From an uncultured Oribacterium sp. (GTDB taxonomy: Bacteria > Bacillota > Clostridia > Lachnospirales > Lachnospiraceae): a stretch of 64,000 bases of DNA. The notes beneath the pieces are model-generated. The model saw only the letters and a program-made list of their open reading frames with translations, did not search any database and had not been told where the DNA came from. The DNA lies in the NCBI GenBank assembly GCA_900770445.1, contig CAAGKO010000089.1, forward strand, positions 1 to 64,000, read 5' to 3'. The position numbers and the translations under genes were made by a program. Below, in pieces: positions 15,893-23,984 of this stretch (its first letter is position 1; each line of letters starts with the position of its first letter).

Positions 15893-18526
15893 TTACTTTC
15901 TCGGATTGTTGATCTCAGCCTGTGCTGCTGCAAGTCTTGCTACCGGTACACGGAACGGTGAGCAGGATACATAGTCGAGGCCGATGTTGTGGCAGAACTC
16001 TACAGAAGAAGGATCGCCGCCGTGCTCGCCGCAGATACCGCAGTGGAGGTTCGGGTTCACCGGCTTACCAAGCTTCAGTGACATATCCATGAGCTTACCA
16101 ACACCCTTCTGATCGAGCTTTGCGAACGGATCCTGCTCGTAGATCTTAGTGTCATAGTAGCTGTTCAGGAACTTACCGGCATCATCACGTGAGAAGCCGA
16201 AGGTCATCTGTGTAAGGTCGTTTGTACCGAAGCAGAAGAAATCAGCCTCTGCAGCGATCTCGTCAGCTGTAAGAGCAGCTCTCGGGATCTCGATCATGGT
16301 ACCAACCTCATACTTGAGCTCTACGCCAGCCGCTGCGATTTCCTCGTCTGCGGTCTTTACGACGATGTCCTTCACGAACTTGAACTCCTTCACCTCGCCA
16401 ACGAGCGGAATCATGATCTCCGGAACGAGGTTCCAGTCAGCATGTGCCTTCTTTACCTCGATGGCTGCACGGATGATCGCCTGTGTCTGCATAACTGCGA
16501 TCTCAGGATAGGTTACGGTCAGACGGCATCCTCTGTGACCCATCATCGGGTTGAACTCATGGAGACCGGTAATGATCGCCTTGATCTGCTCTACCGTCTT
16601 GCCCATCTTATCTGCAAGCGCCTTGATTTCCGGCTCCGTGGTCGGAACGAACTCGTGAAGAGGCGGATCCAGGAAACGAATGGTAACAGGGTTGCCTTCC
16701 ATCGCCTCGAAGAGCTGTCTGAAGTCATCCTGCTGATACGGCTCGATCTTCTCGAGTGCCTTCTTACGCTCTTCTACCGTATCTGAGCAGATCATCTCAC
16801 GGAATGCTTCGATTCTCTCCGGGTCGAAGAACATATGCTCTGTACGGCAGAGGCCGATACCCTCCGCACCGAGCTCACGTGCCTTTGCAGCATCGCGCGG
16901 TGTATCCGCGTTGGTTCTTACGCCAAGCTTTCTATACTTATCAGCCCAGCCCATGATACGACCGAAGTCGCCGGAAATCTGAGCATCTACGGTAGCGATC
17001 TTACCCTCGTAGATGTTACCGGTTGTACCATCGATGGAAATGAAATCTCCCTCCTTGATGGTCTTTCCGCCGAGTGTGAACTTCTTGTTCTCCTCATCCA
17101 TCACGATATCACCACAGCCGGATACGCAGCACTCACCCATACCACGGGCAACAACGGCTGCATGGCTGGTCATACCGCCACGAACGGTCAGGATACCCTC
17201 GGAAGACTTCATGCCTGTGATATCCTCTGGGGAAGTCTCGAGACGAACGAGAATCACCTTCTCGCCACGTGCGTTCCACGCCTCTGCATCCTCTGCAGTG
17301 AAGACGACCTTACCACATGCAGCTCCTGGGGAAGCACCGAGGCCCTTACCCATCGGAACCGCTGCCTTCAGCGCATCCTTATCGAACTGCGGGTGAAGGA
17401 GTGTATCGAGGTTACGCGGATCGATCATCGCAACGGCTTCCTTCTCGCTTCTCATGCCCTCATCTACGAGGTCGCAGGCGATCTTCAGCGCAGCCTGTGC
17501 GGTTCTCTTACCATTTCTGGTCTGCAGCATGTACAGCTTACCGTGCTCAACGGTGAACTCCATATCCTGCATATCTCTATAATGCTTCTCGAGGGTCTCG
17601 CATACCTTTACGAACTCTGCGAATGCCTCCGGGAACTTCTGCTCCATCTCCTGGATGTGCATCGGTGTACGAACACCTGCTACGACGTCCTCGCCCTGTG
17701 CGTTCGTAAGGAACTCACCGAAGAGGCCCTTTGCACCGGTAGCCGGATCTCTCGTGAAGGCTACACCGGTTCCACAGTCATCACCCATGTTACCGAATGC
17801 CATGGACTGTACGTTTACAGCAGTACCCCAGGAATATGGGATATCGTTGTCACGACGATAAACGTTTGCACGTGGGTTATCCCATGAACGGAATACGGCC
17901 TTGATTGCGCCATAGAGCTGTGCCTTCGGGTCTGCCGGGAAGTCCTCACCGAGTGCTTCCTTATACTTCGCCTTGAACTGCTCTGCAAGATCATGAAGAT
18001 CCTCTGCGCTCAGCTCGACATCGAGCTTTACGCCCTTCTCTTCCTTCTTCTTATCGATCAGCTTCTCAAACTCGCTCTTGGAAACCTCCATAACGACATC
18101 TGAGTACATCTGAATAAATCTTCTGTAGGAATCCCATGCCCAACGTGGGTTACCGGACTTCTCAGAAAGAACCTTTACAACGTCCTCGTTAAGACCAAGG
18201 TTCAGAATGGTGTCCATCATACCCGGCATGGAAGCACGTGCACCGGAACGTACAGATACCAGAAGCGGATTCTCGTGATCACCGAACTTCTTACCGGTAA
18301 TCTCCTCCATCTTTTTGATATGCTCGTCGATCTGACCCATGATCTCCGCATTGATCTCACGACCGTCCTCGTAGTACTGTGTGCAGGCCTCTGTCGTGAT
18401 GGTGAAGCCCTGTGGAACCGGGAGACCGATATTGGTCATCTCTGCAAGGTTTGCACCCTTACCACCCAGAAGCTCACGCATGTCTGCGTTACCCTCCGTG
18501 AACAAGTAAACCCATTTCTTAGCCAT
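15893..18526 (-). CDS. ppdK: Pyruvate, phosphate dikinase
   Basis: An 877-residue enzyme interconverting pyruvate + ATP + Pi with phosphoenolpyruvate + AMP + PPi, central to carbon flow in many clostridia. The N-terminal ATP-grasp part (about 1-340) begins with the FTEGNADMRELLGGKGANLAEM block. The swivelling phosphohistidine domain carries GGMTSHAAVVARGMG with H455 as phospho-carrier. The C-terminal PEP/pyruvate barrel (about 510-877) contains GICGEHGGDP. The length matches the family. ATG at 18526 follows TAGGAGG. A 20-bp cre-like palindrome lies just upstream of the -35, so carbon-catabolite control is likely. Confidence 0.97.
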   Translation of the reverse strand: MAKKWVYLFTEGNADMRELLGGKGANLAEMTNIGLPVPQGFTITTEACTQYYEDGREINAEIMGQIDEHIKKMEEITGKKFGDHENPLLVSVRSGARASMPGMMDTILNLGLNEDVVKVLSEKSGNPRWAWDSYRRFIQMYSDVVMEVSKSEFEKLIDKKKEEKGVKLDVELSAEDLHDLAEQFKAKYKEALGEDFPADPKAQLYGAIKAVFRSWDNPRANVYRRDNDIPYSWGTAVNVQSMAFGNMGDDCGTGVAFTRDPATGAKGLFGEFLTNAQGEDVVAGVRTPMHIQEMEQKFPEAFAEFVKVCETLEKHYRDMQDMEFTVEHGKLYMLQTRNGKRTAQAALKIACDLVDEGMRSEKEAVAMIDPRNLDTLLHPQFDKDALKAAVPMGKGLGASPGAACGKVVFTAEDAEAWNARGEKVILVRLETSPEDITGMKSSEGILTVRGGMTSHAAVVARGMGECCVSGCGDIVMDEENKKFTLGGKTIKEGDFISIDGTTGNIYEGKIATVDAQISGDFGRIMGWADKYRKLGVRTNADTPRDAAKARELGAEGIGLCRTEHMFFDPERIEAFREMICSDTVEERKKALEKIEPYQQDDFRQLFEAMEGNPVTIRFLDPPLHEFVPTTEPEIKALADKMGKTVEQIKAIITGLHEFNPMMGHRGCRLTVTYPEIAVMQTQAIIRAAIEVKKAHADWNLVPEIMIPLVGEVKEFKFVKDIVVKTADEEIAAAGVELKYEVGTMIEIPRAALTADEIAAEADFFCFGTNDLTQMTFGFSRDDAGKFLNSYYDTKIYEQDPFAKLDQKGVGKLMDMSLKLGKPVNPNLHCGICGEHGGDPSSVEFCHNIGLDYVSCSPFRVPVARLAAAQAEINNPRK

Positions 18527-18654
18527 CGCTTATCCTCCTAATCCTATGTATGTTGATGAGTGCACCTCGTAAAAAAAGGCCGTACACATGGACGGCAATC
18601 TCTACAAAATGGCTCATACGATTTAACCCATGTCGAGGAAAAATCTCTATTCGA

Positions 18655-18683
18655 ATTATACTTTAGGAAAAATTGTTAGTAAA
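18655..18683 (-). promoter_or_regulatory. Promoter of ppdK
   Basis: Minus strand TTTACT (18683-18678), a 17-base spacer and TATAAT (18660-18655), leaving a leader of about 120 bases before the start at 18526. No known riboswitch was recognised in the leader. Confidence 0.65.
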
Positions 18684-18694
18684 GGCTGAACAGG

Positions 18695-18714
18695 AAATGT
18701 AAACGTTTACATTT
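18695..18714. promoter_or_regulatory. cre-like 20-bp palindrome upstream of ppdK
   Basis: AAATGTAAACGTTTACATTT is a perfect palindrome whose core TGTAAACGTTTACA fits the CcpA-binding cre consensus (TGNAANCGNTNNCA). It lies 11 bases upstream of the ppdK -35 box. The position suggests a CcpA or other LacI-family operator, acting as repressor or activator. Confidence 0.7.
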
Positions 18715-18732
18715 TGATTTTTTTTCCCACAC

Positions 18733-18785
18733 AAAAAAGCCCAAGAAATTCCATGGTAAATCGAAGAATTTCAAAGGCTTTTTTC
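18733..18785 (-). terminator. Terminator of the histidine kinase/response regulator operon
   Basis: AAAAAAGCC (18733-18741) pairs with GGCTTTTTT (18776-18784), with an inner GAAATTC/GAATTTC stem. Minus-strand T-run ends the operon about 140 bases past the response regulator stop. The stretch 18786-18925 holds no recognisable gene. Confidence 0.8.
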
Positions 18786-18925
18786 GTAACTGTTTTCGTC
18801 CGGATCCGGTTTTATTTTTGAGTAAACCAGTTAATCTGTTTTGACTTCTCGCCGGCTTCAGGCTTTAACATACCCTGACCGTTCCACGGGACCAGGCTTT
18901 ATAAAACGCTGGCAACTCACCGACC

Positions 18926-19627
18926 TCAGACCCTGAAGCGGTATCCGACGCCCCAGATGGTTTCGATATACTGCGGCTTCGCGGAATCCATCTCGATCTT
19001 CTCGCGGATCTTCTTGATATGCACCGTGACCGTCGCGATATCCCCGACGGAATCCATCTTCCAGATTTCCTTGAAGAGCTCCGCCTTCGTATAGACATGA
19101 TTCGGATGCGAAGCGAGGAAGTAGAGAAGGTCGAACTCCTTCGTTGTAAAGGTACGCTCCTCTCCGTTCACAAATACCCGCCGTGCATCCGGATCGATCT
19201 TCAGCCCGTGGATCTCGAGAACCCCACTCTCCTCGCGGCTGCTGCCGACGAGACGTGCGTACCGCGCCATGTGTGCCTTCACACGTGCCACCATCTCCGA
19301 TGCAGAAAACGGCTTCGTCACATAGTCATCCGCGCCGAGACCAAGCCCTCGGATCTTGTCGATGTCATCCTTTCGCGCCGAAACGATGATGATCGGTATA
19401 TCCTTCACCTCCCGGACCTCCTTACATACCTGGAAGCCGTCCTTTCCCGGCAGCATCAGATCCAGGATGATGAGTGCATAGTCGCCCTTCAGTGCCTTCT
19501 GAAGACCGGTATCACCATCCGATGCGATATCGACGGAAAAGCCGGAAATCTCCAGATAATCCCGCTCCAGCTCCGCAATCGACTGCTCATCCTCTATAAT
19601 CAGTATGTTCTTCTTATCCTCATCCAT
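18926..19627 (-). CDS. OmpR/PhoB-family response regulator
   Basis: A 233-residue two-component DNA-binding regulator. The receiver domain (about 7-120) has the acidic pair E12/D13, phospho-acceptor D56 (LIILDLMLPG), S83 and K105 (YVTKPF). The C-terminal winged helix (about 135-233) shows TTKEFDLLYFLASHPNHVYTK, VTVHIKKIREKIE and the final WGVGYRF. Its ATG follows the kinase stop codon by 3 bases, with GAAGGAGGCG inside the kinase end, so the two are coupled. The target genes are not known. Confidence 0.95.
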   Translation of the reverse strand: MDEDKKNILIIEDEQSIAELERDYLEISGFSVDIASDGDTGLQKALKGDYALIILDLMLPGKDGFQVCKEVREVKDIPIIIVSARKDDIDKIRGLGLGADDYVTKPFSASEMVARVKAHMARYARLVGSSREESGVLEIHGLKIDPDARRVFVNGEERTFTTKEFDLLYFLASHPNHVYTKAELFKEIWKMDSVGDIATVTVHIKKIREKIEMDSAKPQYIETIWGVGYRFRV

Positions 19628-19630
19628 AGT

Positions 19631-20683
19631 TTACGCCTCCTTCGGGCTCTTGATGTATTTACGTAAAACGAAATGAATCGTGGTTTCCTCGCCCTCCTTC
19701 GAGCTCGCCCAGATCCGTCCGCCACTGTCCTCTATGATTTTCTTCACGATGGAAAGGCCGATACCGGATCCCCCCTTCATCGAATTACGCGCGCTGTCCG
19801 CCCGGAAGAAACGCTGGAAAATATACGGCAGATCCGAGCGTGAGATACCCTTTCCGTTATCTCGGATATTTACCTGGATGAAATCTCCGGCATCCTCCAG
19901 ACTCAGCGTGATCTCCTTTTCTTCCTTATCCATATATTTCACAGAATTCGAAATGATGTTGCTGATCACCTTCCGGAGCTGCTCCGGATCCGCGATCATC
20001 TCCACCTCCGGGTCGATCGTGTTATGATAGTGGAAGTGGATTCCCTGTGAATCCATATCGAGGCCGATTTCCTCCGCACAGTCCTGAAAATAATCCTTCA
20101 CGCAGATATGCTGAAAATCATACGGGATCTTATCCGACTCGACCTTCACATAGTAGCGCAGCTCATCGATCAGCCGGTCCATCTCCGCCGCCTTGTTGTT
20201 GATGGTCCGGATATACTTCCGCTGCATCTCCGGACTGCTGGCGACCCCATCGAGCAAACCCTCGCTGTAGCCCTTGATCGCCGTCAGCGGCGTCTTCAGG
20301 TCATGGGCAATGTTGGTGACCAGCTCACGGTTGGCTGTATCGTTTCGTATCTTCTCCTCCTGGGTTTCCTTGAGACGAATCCGCATCTCATCGAAGGCCT
20401 GCATCAGCTCACCGAACTCATCGTTCGTCTCTGCTTCCAGCGTGAAATCGAGGTCTCCGGACTCGATGCGCTTCGCCGCCGCCTTCAGCTCATCGACCGG
20501 ACGCACGATCCCCATATAGATCCAGCAGATCAGAAAAAGACCTGCAAGAATCAGAATCGCCATATTCGTTCCCATCGTGATGTCTCCGCGGAACATCAGA
20601 AACATCAGCACCAGCGGAAGGACCGTACTGATGAAAAAGCTGACGCCCACGCGTCCCATCAGCCCTATATGCTTCATAACCAT
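19631..20683 (-). CDS. Sensor histidine kinase
   Basis: A 350-residue membrane histidine kinase paired with the response regulator just downstream. Two membrane helices (about 11-30 and 41-60) are joined by only about 10 extracellular residues, so there is no external sensor domain and the signal is probably felt in the membrane. A HAMP linker (about 60-113) leads to the H-box NIAHDLKTPL with H127. The ATPase domain follows, with N-box SNIISNSVKY, DNGKGIS and GGSGIGLSIVKK. ATG at 20683 follows AGGAGAG. Short-loop kinases of this kind often watch envelope stress; that is inference. Confidence 0.94.
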   Translation of the reverse strand: MVMKHIGLMGRVGVSFFISTVLPLVLMFLMFRGDITMGTNMAILILAGLFLICWIYMGIVRPVDELKAAAKRIESGDLDFTLEAETNDEFGELMQAFDEMRIRLKETQEEKIRNDTANRELVTNIAHDLKTPLTAIKGYSEGLLDGVASSPEMQRKYIRTINNKAAEMDRLIDELRYYVKVESDKIPYDFQHICVKDYFQDCAEEIGLDMDSQGIHFHYHNTIDPEVEMIADPEQLRKVISNIISNSVKYMDKEEKEITLSLEDAGDFIQVNIRDNGKGISRSDLPYIFQRFFRADSARNSMKGGSGIGLSIVKKIIEDSGGRIWASSKEGEETTIHFVLRKYIKSPKEA

Positions 20684-20763
20684 TCTCTCCTGTCTTTGTC
20701 TTCTTCAATTCTACATTATTCTATTATAATTTCCATATGTTACGAATTTGTGAAGTGAATCTC

Positions 20764-20836
20764 AGTCGGGGCCCGACTGAGAGTTCACCAGTCTCACAGT
20801 ACTGTACTTCGGTTGCCGCCCCTCCGGGCCCCGACT
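20764..20836 (-). repeat. Dispersed stem-loop element, copy at the histidine kinase promoter
   Basis: AGTCGGGGCCC (20764-20774) and GGGCCCCGACT (20826-20836) close a 73-base segment. The minus strand reads CCCGGAGGGGCGG, then CAAC, GAAG and ACAGTACTG. The first 13 bases are identical to the element at 62326. CGGCAAC, GAA and ACAGTACT recur in the same order at 48601. It lies between the glyS terminator and the kinase promoter (TATAAT near 20735). Confidence 0.7.
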
Positions 20837-20845
20837 GTACTTTAC

Positions 20846-20877
20846 AAAAAGGCCCATCCCGAACGGGATGGGCCTTT
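20846..20877 (-). terminator. Intrinsic terminator after glyS
   Basis: Minus strand GGCCCATCCC, 4-base loop, GGGATGGGCC, then TTTTT; about 25 bases past the stop codon. Confidence 0.93.
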
Positions 20878-20898
20878 CATAAAGCTCACTATGCAGGC

Positions 20899-22293
20899 TT
20901 AGAATGCGAGCTTCTCCTCGAAGTAGCTCTTCAGCTGATCGATCGGAACACGCTCCTGTGCCATGGAATCACGCTCACGGATGGTGACGCAGTGATCATT
21001 CTCCGAATCGAAGTCATAGGTTACACAGTACGGAGTACCGATCTCGTCCTGTCTTCTGTAACGCTTACCGATGTTTCCACGGTCGTCGTACTCGACGTTC
21101 CAGTACTTCGCAAGCTCATCATGGATGGCCTGTGCCGGCTCTGCCAGCTTCTTCGAAAGCGGAAGGATACCTACCTTTACAGGTGCGATGGCCGGATGGA
21201 AACGAAGGACGGTACGCTCATCGCCGCCCTCCAGCTCTTCCACATCATATGCTGCGCAGAGGAAGGCAAGGGTGACACGATCCGCACCGAGGGACGGCTC
21301 AATAACATACGGGATGTAATGTGTATTGGTCTCCTCATCGAAGTAGGTCATATCCTGACCGGAGGTCTTCTCGTGCTGTCCGAGATCGTAGTCGGTTCTG
21401 TCCGCGATACCCCAGAGCTCGCCCCAGCCAAACGGGAAGGTGAACTCGAGATCGGTGGTTGCCTTCGAATAGAAGCAGAGCTCCTCCGGAGAGTGATCTC
21501 TGGCACGAAGCATATCCTTCGGAATGCCGAGAGAAAGCAGCCAGTCAAGGCAGAACTGCTTCCAGTATGCGAACCACTCGAGGTCCGTATCCGGCTTACA
21601 GAAGAACTCGAGCTCCATCTGCTCGAACTCTCTCGTACGGAAGGTGAAGTTACCCGGTGTGATCTCGTTACGGAAGGACTTACCGATCTGACCGATACCG
21701 AACGGAAGCTTCTTACGGGAAGAACGCTGTACGTTCTTGAAGTTGACGAAGATACCCTGTGCGGTCTCCGGACGGAGATATACGGCATTCTTCGCATCCT
21801 CGGTTACACCCTGGAAGGTCTTGAACATGAGGTTAAACTGACGGATACCGGTGAAGTTATGCTTACCGCAGGTAGGACATGGAACCTGATGCTCCTCGAT
21901 GAAGGCTTCCATCTCTTCCTTCGACATCGCATCCGCGGAACCACCGATATCGATGCCGTGCGCCTCTGCGAAGTCCTCGATCAGCTTATCTGCACGGAAA
22001 CGCTCGTGGCACTCCTTACAGTCCATCAGCGGATCGGAGAAGGATGCGAGATGTCCGGATGCAACCCAGGTCTGCGGATTCATCAGGATCGCGCAGTCGA
22101 TACCGACGTTATATTTGGACTCCTGGATAAACTTCTTCCACCAGGCTCTCTTTACGTTGTTCTTTAACTCAACGCCGAGATTGCCGTAGTCCCAGGTATT
22201 TGCGAGACCACCGTAGATCTCGGAACCCGGGTAAACAAAACCTCTTGACTTCGCAAGAGAAACGATGGTGTCCATGGTGTAATTCTTTGGCAT
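20899..22293 (-). CDS. glyS: Glycine--tRNA ligase, single-subunit type
   Basis: A 464-residue class II aminoacyl-tRNA synthetase of the dimeric alpha2 type. The N-terminal block [20 protein letters not shown] and motif 2 ([21 protein letters not shown]) are present. A CXXC-type zinc region ([17 protein letters not shown]), motif 3 with [10 protein letters not shown] and a C-terminal anticodon domain (VKVGILPL) follow. ATG at 22293 (MPKNYTMD) is preceded by AGAGG; the frame to 22326 has no site. The 144-base gap to recO shows no T-box signature. Confidence 0.96.
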   Translation of the reverse strand: MPKNYTMDTIVSLAKSRGFVYPGSEIYGGLANTWDYGNLGVELKNNVKRAWWKKFIQESKYNVGIDCAILMNPQTWVASGHLASFSDPLMDCKECHERFRADKLIEDFAEAHGIDIGGSADAMSKEEMEAFIEEHQVPCPTCGKHNFTGIRQFNLMFKTFQGVTEDAKNAVYLRPETAQGIFVNFKNVQRSSRKKLPFGIGQIGKSFRNEITPGNFTFRTREFEQMELEFFCKPDTDLEWFAYWKQFCLDWLLSLGIPKDMLRARDHSPEELCFYSKATTDLEFTFPFGWGELWGIADRTDYDLGQHEKTSGQDMTYFDEETNTHYIPYVIEPSLGADRVTLAFLCAAYDVEELEGGDERTVLRFHPAIAPVKVGILPLSKKLAEPAQAIHDELAKYWNVEYDDRGNIGKRYRRQDEIGTPYCVTYDFDSENDHCVTIRERDSMAQERVPIDQLKSYFEEKLAF

Positions 22294-22437
22294 GTTTTCC
22301 TCTTTCTGTCGCCGGAGTGCGACCAAGAATAAAGTTAATCAGTACTGCGCCGGTGGGCGCTTTTTCAAACTATACATCGGGAACGCTGAAAAATCCAGCC
22401 CCTGCCTGTTTTTGCACCCGTACAAACAGACGCCGTG

Positions 22438-23082
22438 TTACAGTGCTTTCAGGATATCGAGCGAGCGGAAGTGATACGGCAGCGCATCGCGGAGCACGAG
22501 ATCGACGTTCTGCGAGAACTCGATGAGCACGCCCGGGGTCAGTGTGAAGGTGTAAAGCTTCGTGAGCGGCGACTCCAGTACATACTGCCAGGCATAGCAG
22601 CAGGCGTCGGAGGCCTCGAGTGGCGGATGCTCCGTGTACTCGCCATTTAAAAGGAGCACCCGGAGCTCGTAGATACGCCGCACCAGCTCGTTCGGGATAC
22701 TCTCCTTCAGAATCGCCCGGAGCGACAGGTAGATGAGATTCACCAGCTCCTCCGCCGGAAGATTCTCCTGGGCGACGAGCTCTGCCAGCTCCAGCAGATA
22801 CGAACCGTAGCAGGCATGGACGAGATCGAGGGCGATGTCCTCGAAATACTCGTTCACCTTCACCGAGCGGAGATTATAGCCGGCCCTTCCCTTCGTCACG
22901 CTGAACGCACCGAAGACGAAATTCCGTGTCGCCGCCATGAGCGGAGAACCCGGCTTCTTCGCGCCCGACGCCCAGACGGTGATCTTTCCCTGCTCCTTCG
23001 TGAGAACACAGAGCCGCTTATCAAAATCACGGGACGAGGCCGAGTTCAGCACCAGCCCGTGAAAAACAAGTTCCTCCTGCAT
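22438..23082 (-). CDS. recO: DNA repair protein RecO
   Basis: A 214-residue recombination mediator of the RecFOR pathway. It begins with an N-terminal OB fold (about 1-80; VFHGLVLNSASSRDFDKRLCVLTKEQGKITVWASGAKK) and continues as a helical domain. The protein is shorter than the 240-260 residues usual for RecO and shows no four-cysteine zinc motif, as in some clostridial members. It starts 5 bases after the era stop codon and belongs to the U32-ydcF-M16-era-recO run. ATG at 23082. Confidence 0.9.
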   Translation of the reverse strand: MQEELVFHGLVLNSASSRDFDKRLCVLTKEQGKITVWASGAKKPGSPLMAATRNFVFGAFSVTKGRAGYNLRSVKVNEYFEDIALDLVHACYGSYLLELAELVAQENLPAEELVNLIYLSLRAILKESIPNELVRRIYELRVLLLNGEYTEHPPLEASDACCYAWQYVLESPLTKLYTFTLTPGVLIEFSQNVDLVLRDALPYHFRSLDILKAL

Positions 23083-23087
23083 GGCGC

Positions 23088-23984
23088 TCAGGTCTCGTCC
23101 TTAAAGCCGTAGTTCTTCAGGAAGGTATCTGAATCGCGCCAGTCCTTTCGCACCTTGACGAAGAGCTGGAGATTCACCTTATCCTCCGTCATGCGCTCGA
23201 TCTGGATACGGGCACCGGTGCCGATACGCTTCAGCATCGCACCGCCCTTTCCGATGATGATGCCCTTATGCGCATCCCGCTCGCAGACGATGGTCGCCTT
23301 GATGTCCCAGATGCCGGTCTTCCGCTGGTGCATCTCATCGATCAGCACCGCGATGCCATGTGGCACCTCATCCTTCAGCTTCCGAAGCGCCTGCTCACGG
23401 ATCAGCTCACCCGCGATCTCACGCATCGTCTGGTCGGTCACAGTATCCTCGTCATAGTAACGAGGCCCCTCCGGAAGGTACTGGAAGATCACCTTCTTCA
23501 GTTCGTCAATGTTTCGGGCCCGCGCAGCAGAGACCGGAACGATCTCTGTGAAATCCATAAGGTCACGATACTTTTCGATGGCCGCTGTAAGCTCGACCGC
23601 CGGATCCTTCAAGGTATCGATTTTATTGATCACGAGGATCTTCGGCTTATCGTACTTCTTCATCACCTCCGCGATGTGCTGCTCACCGGCACCGATATAG
23701 GTGGTCGGCTCCACGAGCCAGACGATGACATCGACGTCCTCGAGGGTCTTCTCCGCCACGTGGTCCATGTACTCGCCGAGCTTGTTCGCCGCCTTATGGA
23801 TACCCGGGGTATCGAGAAAGATGATCTGTCCGCGCTCATCATCATACACCGTCTGGATACGGCCGCGGGTCGTCTGCGGCTTCTCCGAGGTGATGGCGAT
23901 CTTCTGGCCGATCACGTGATTCATCAAGGTTGATTTTCCTACATTCGGGCGCCCCACGAGCGCCACAAAGCCTGTCTTGATCAT
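23088..23984 (-). CDS. era: GTPase Era
   Basis: A 298-residue GTPase that binds the 3' end of 16S rRNA in small-subunit maturation. G1 GRPNVGKSTLMN (about 12-23), the G2 region TTRG, G3 DTPG and G4 NKID are intact. The C-terminal KH domain (about 205-290) has VIIGKGGAMLK-like IIIGKGGAMLKRIG. The start codon overlaps the stop of the M16C peptidase gene by 4 bases, indicating coupled translation. Lengths and order (era-recO) are standard for Firmicutes. Confidence 0.97.
   Translation of the reverse strand: MIKTGFVALVGRPNVGKSTLMNHVIGQKIAITSEKPQTTRGRIQTVYDDERGQIIFLDTPGIHKAANKLGEYMDHVAEKTLEDVDVIVWLVEPTTYIGAGEQHIAEVMKKYDKPKILVINKIDTLKDPAVELTAAIEKYRDLMDFTEIVPVSAARARNIDELKKVIFQYLPEGPRYYDEDTVTDQTMREIAGELIREQALRKLKDEVPHGIAVLIDEMHQRKTGIWDIKATIVCERDAHKGIIIGKGGAMLKRIGTGARIQIERMTEDKVNLQLFVKVRKDWRDSDTFLKNYGFKDET

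Noticed and set aside
22294..22437. T-box riboswitch ahead of glyS
   Set aside because: Only 144 bases are available and the conserved T-box sequence and terminator/antiterminator pair are not visible.
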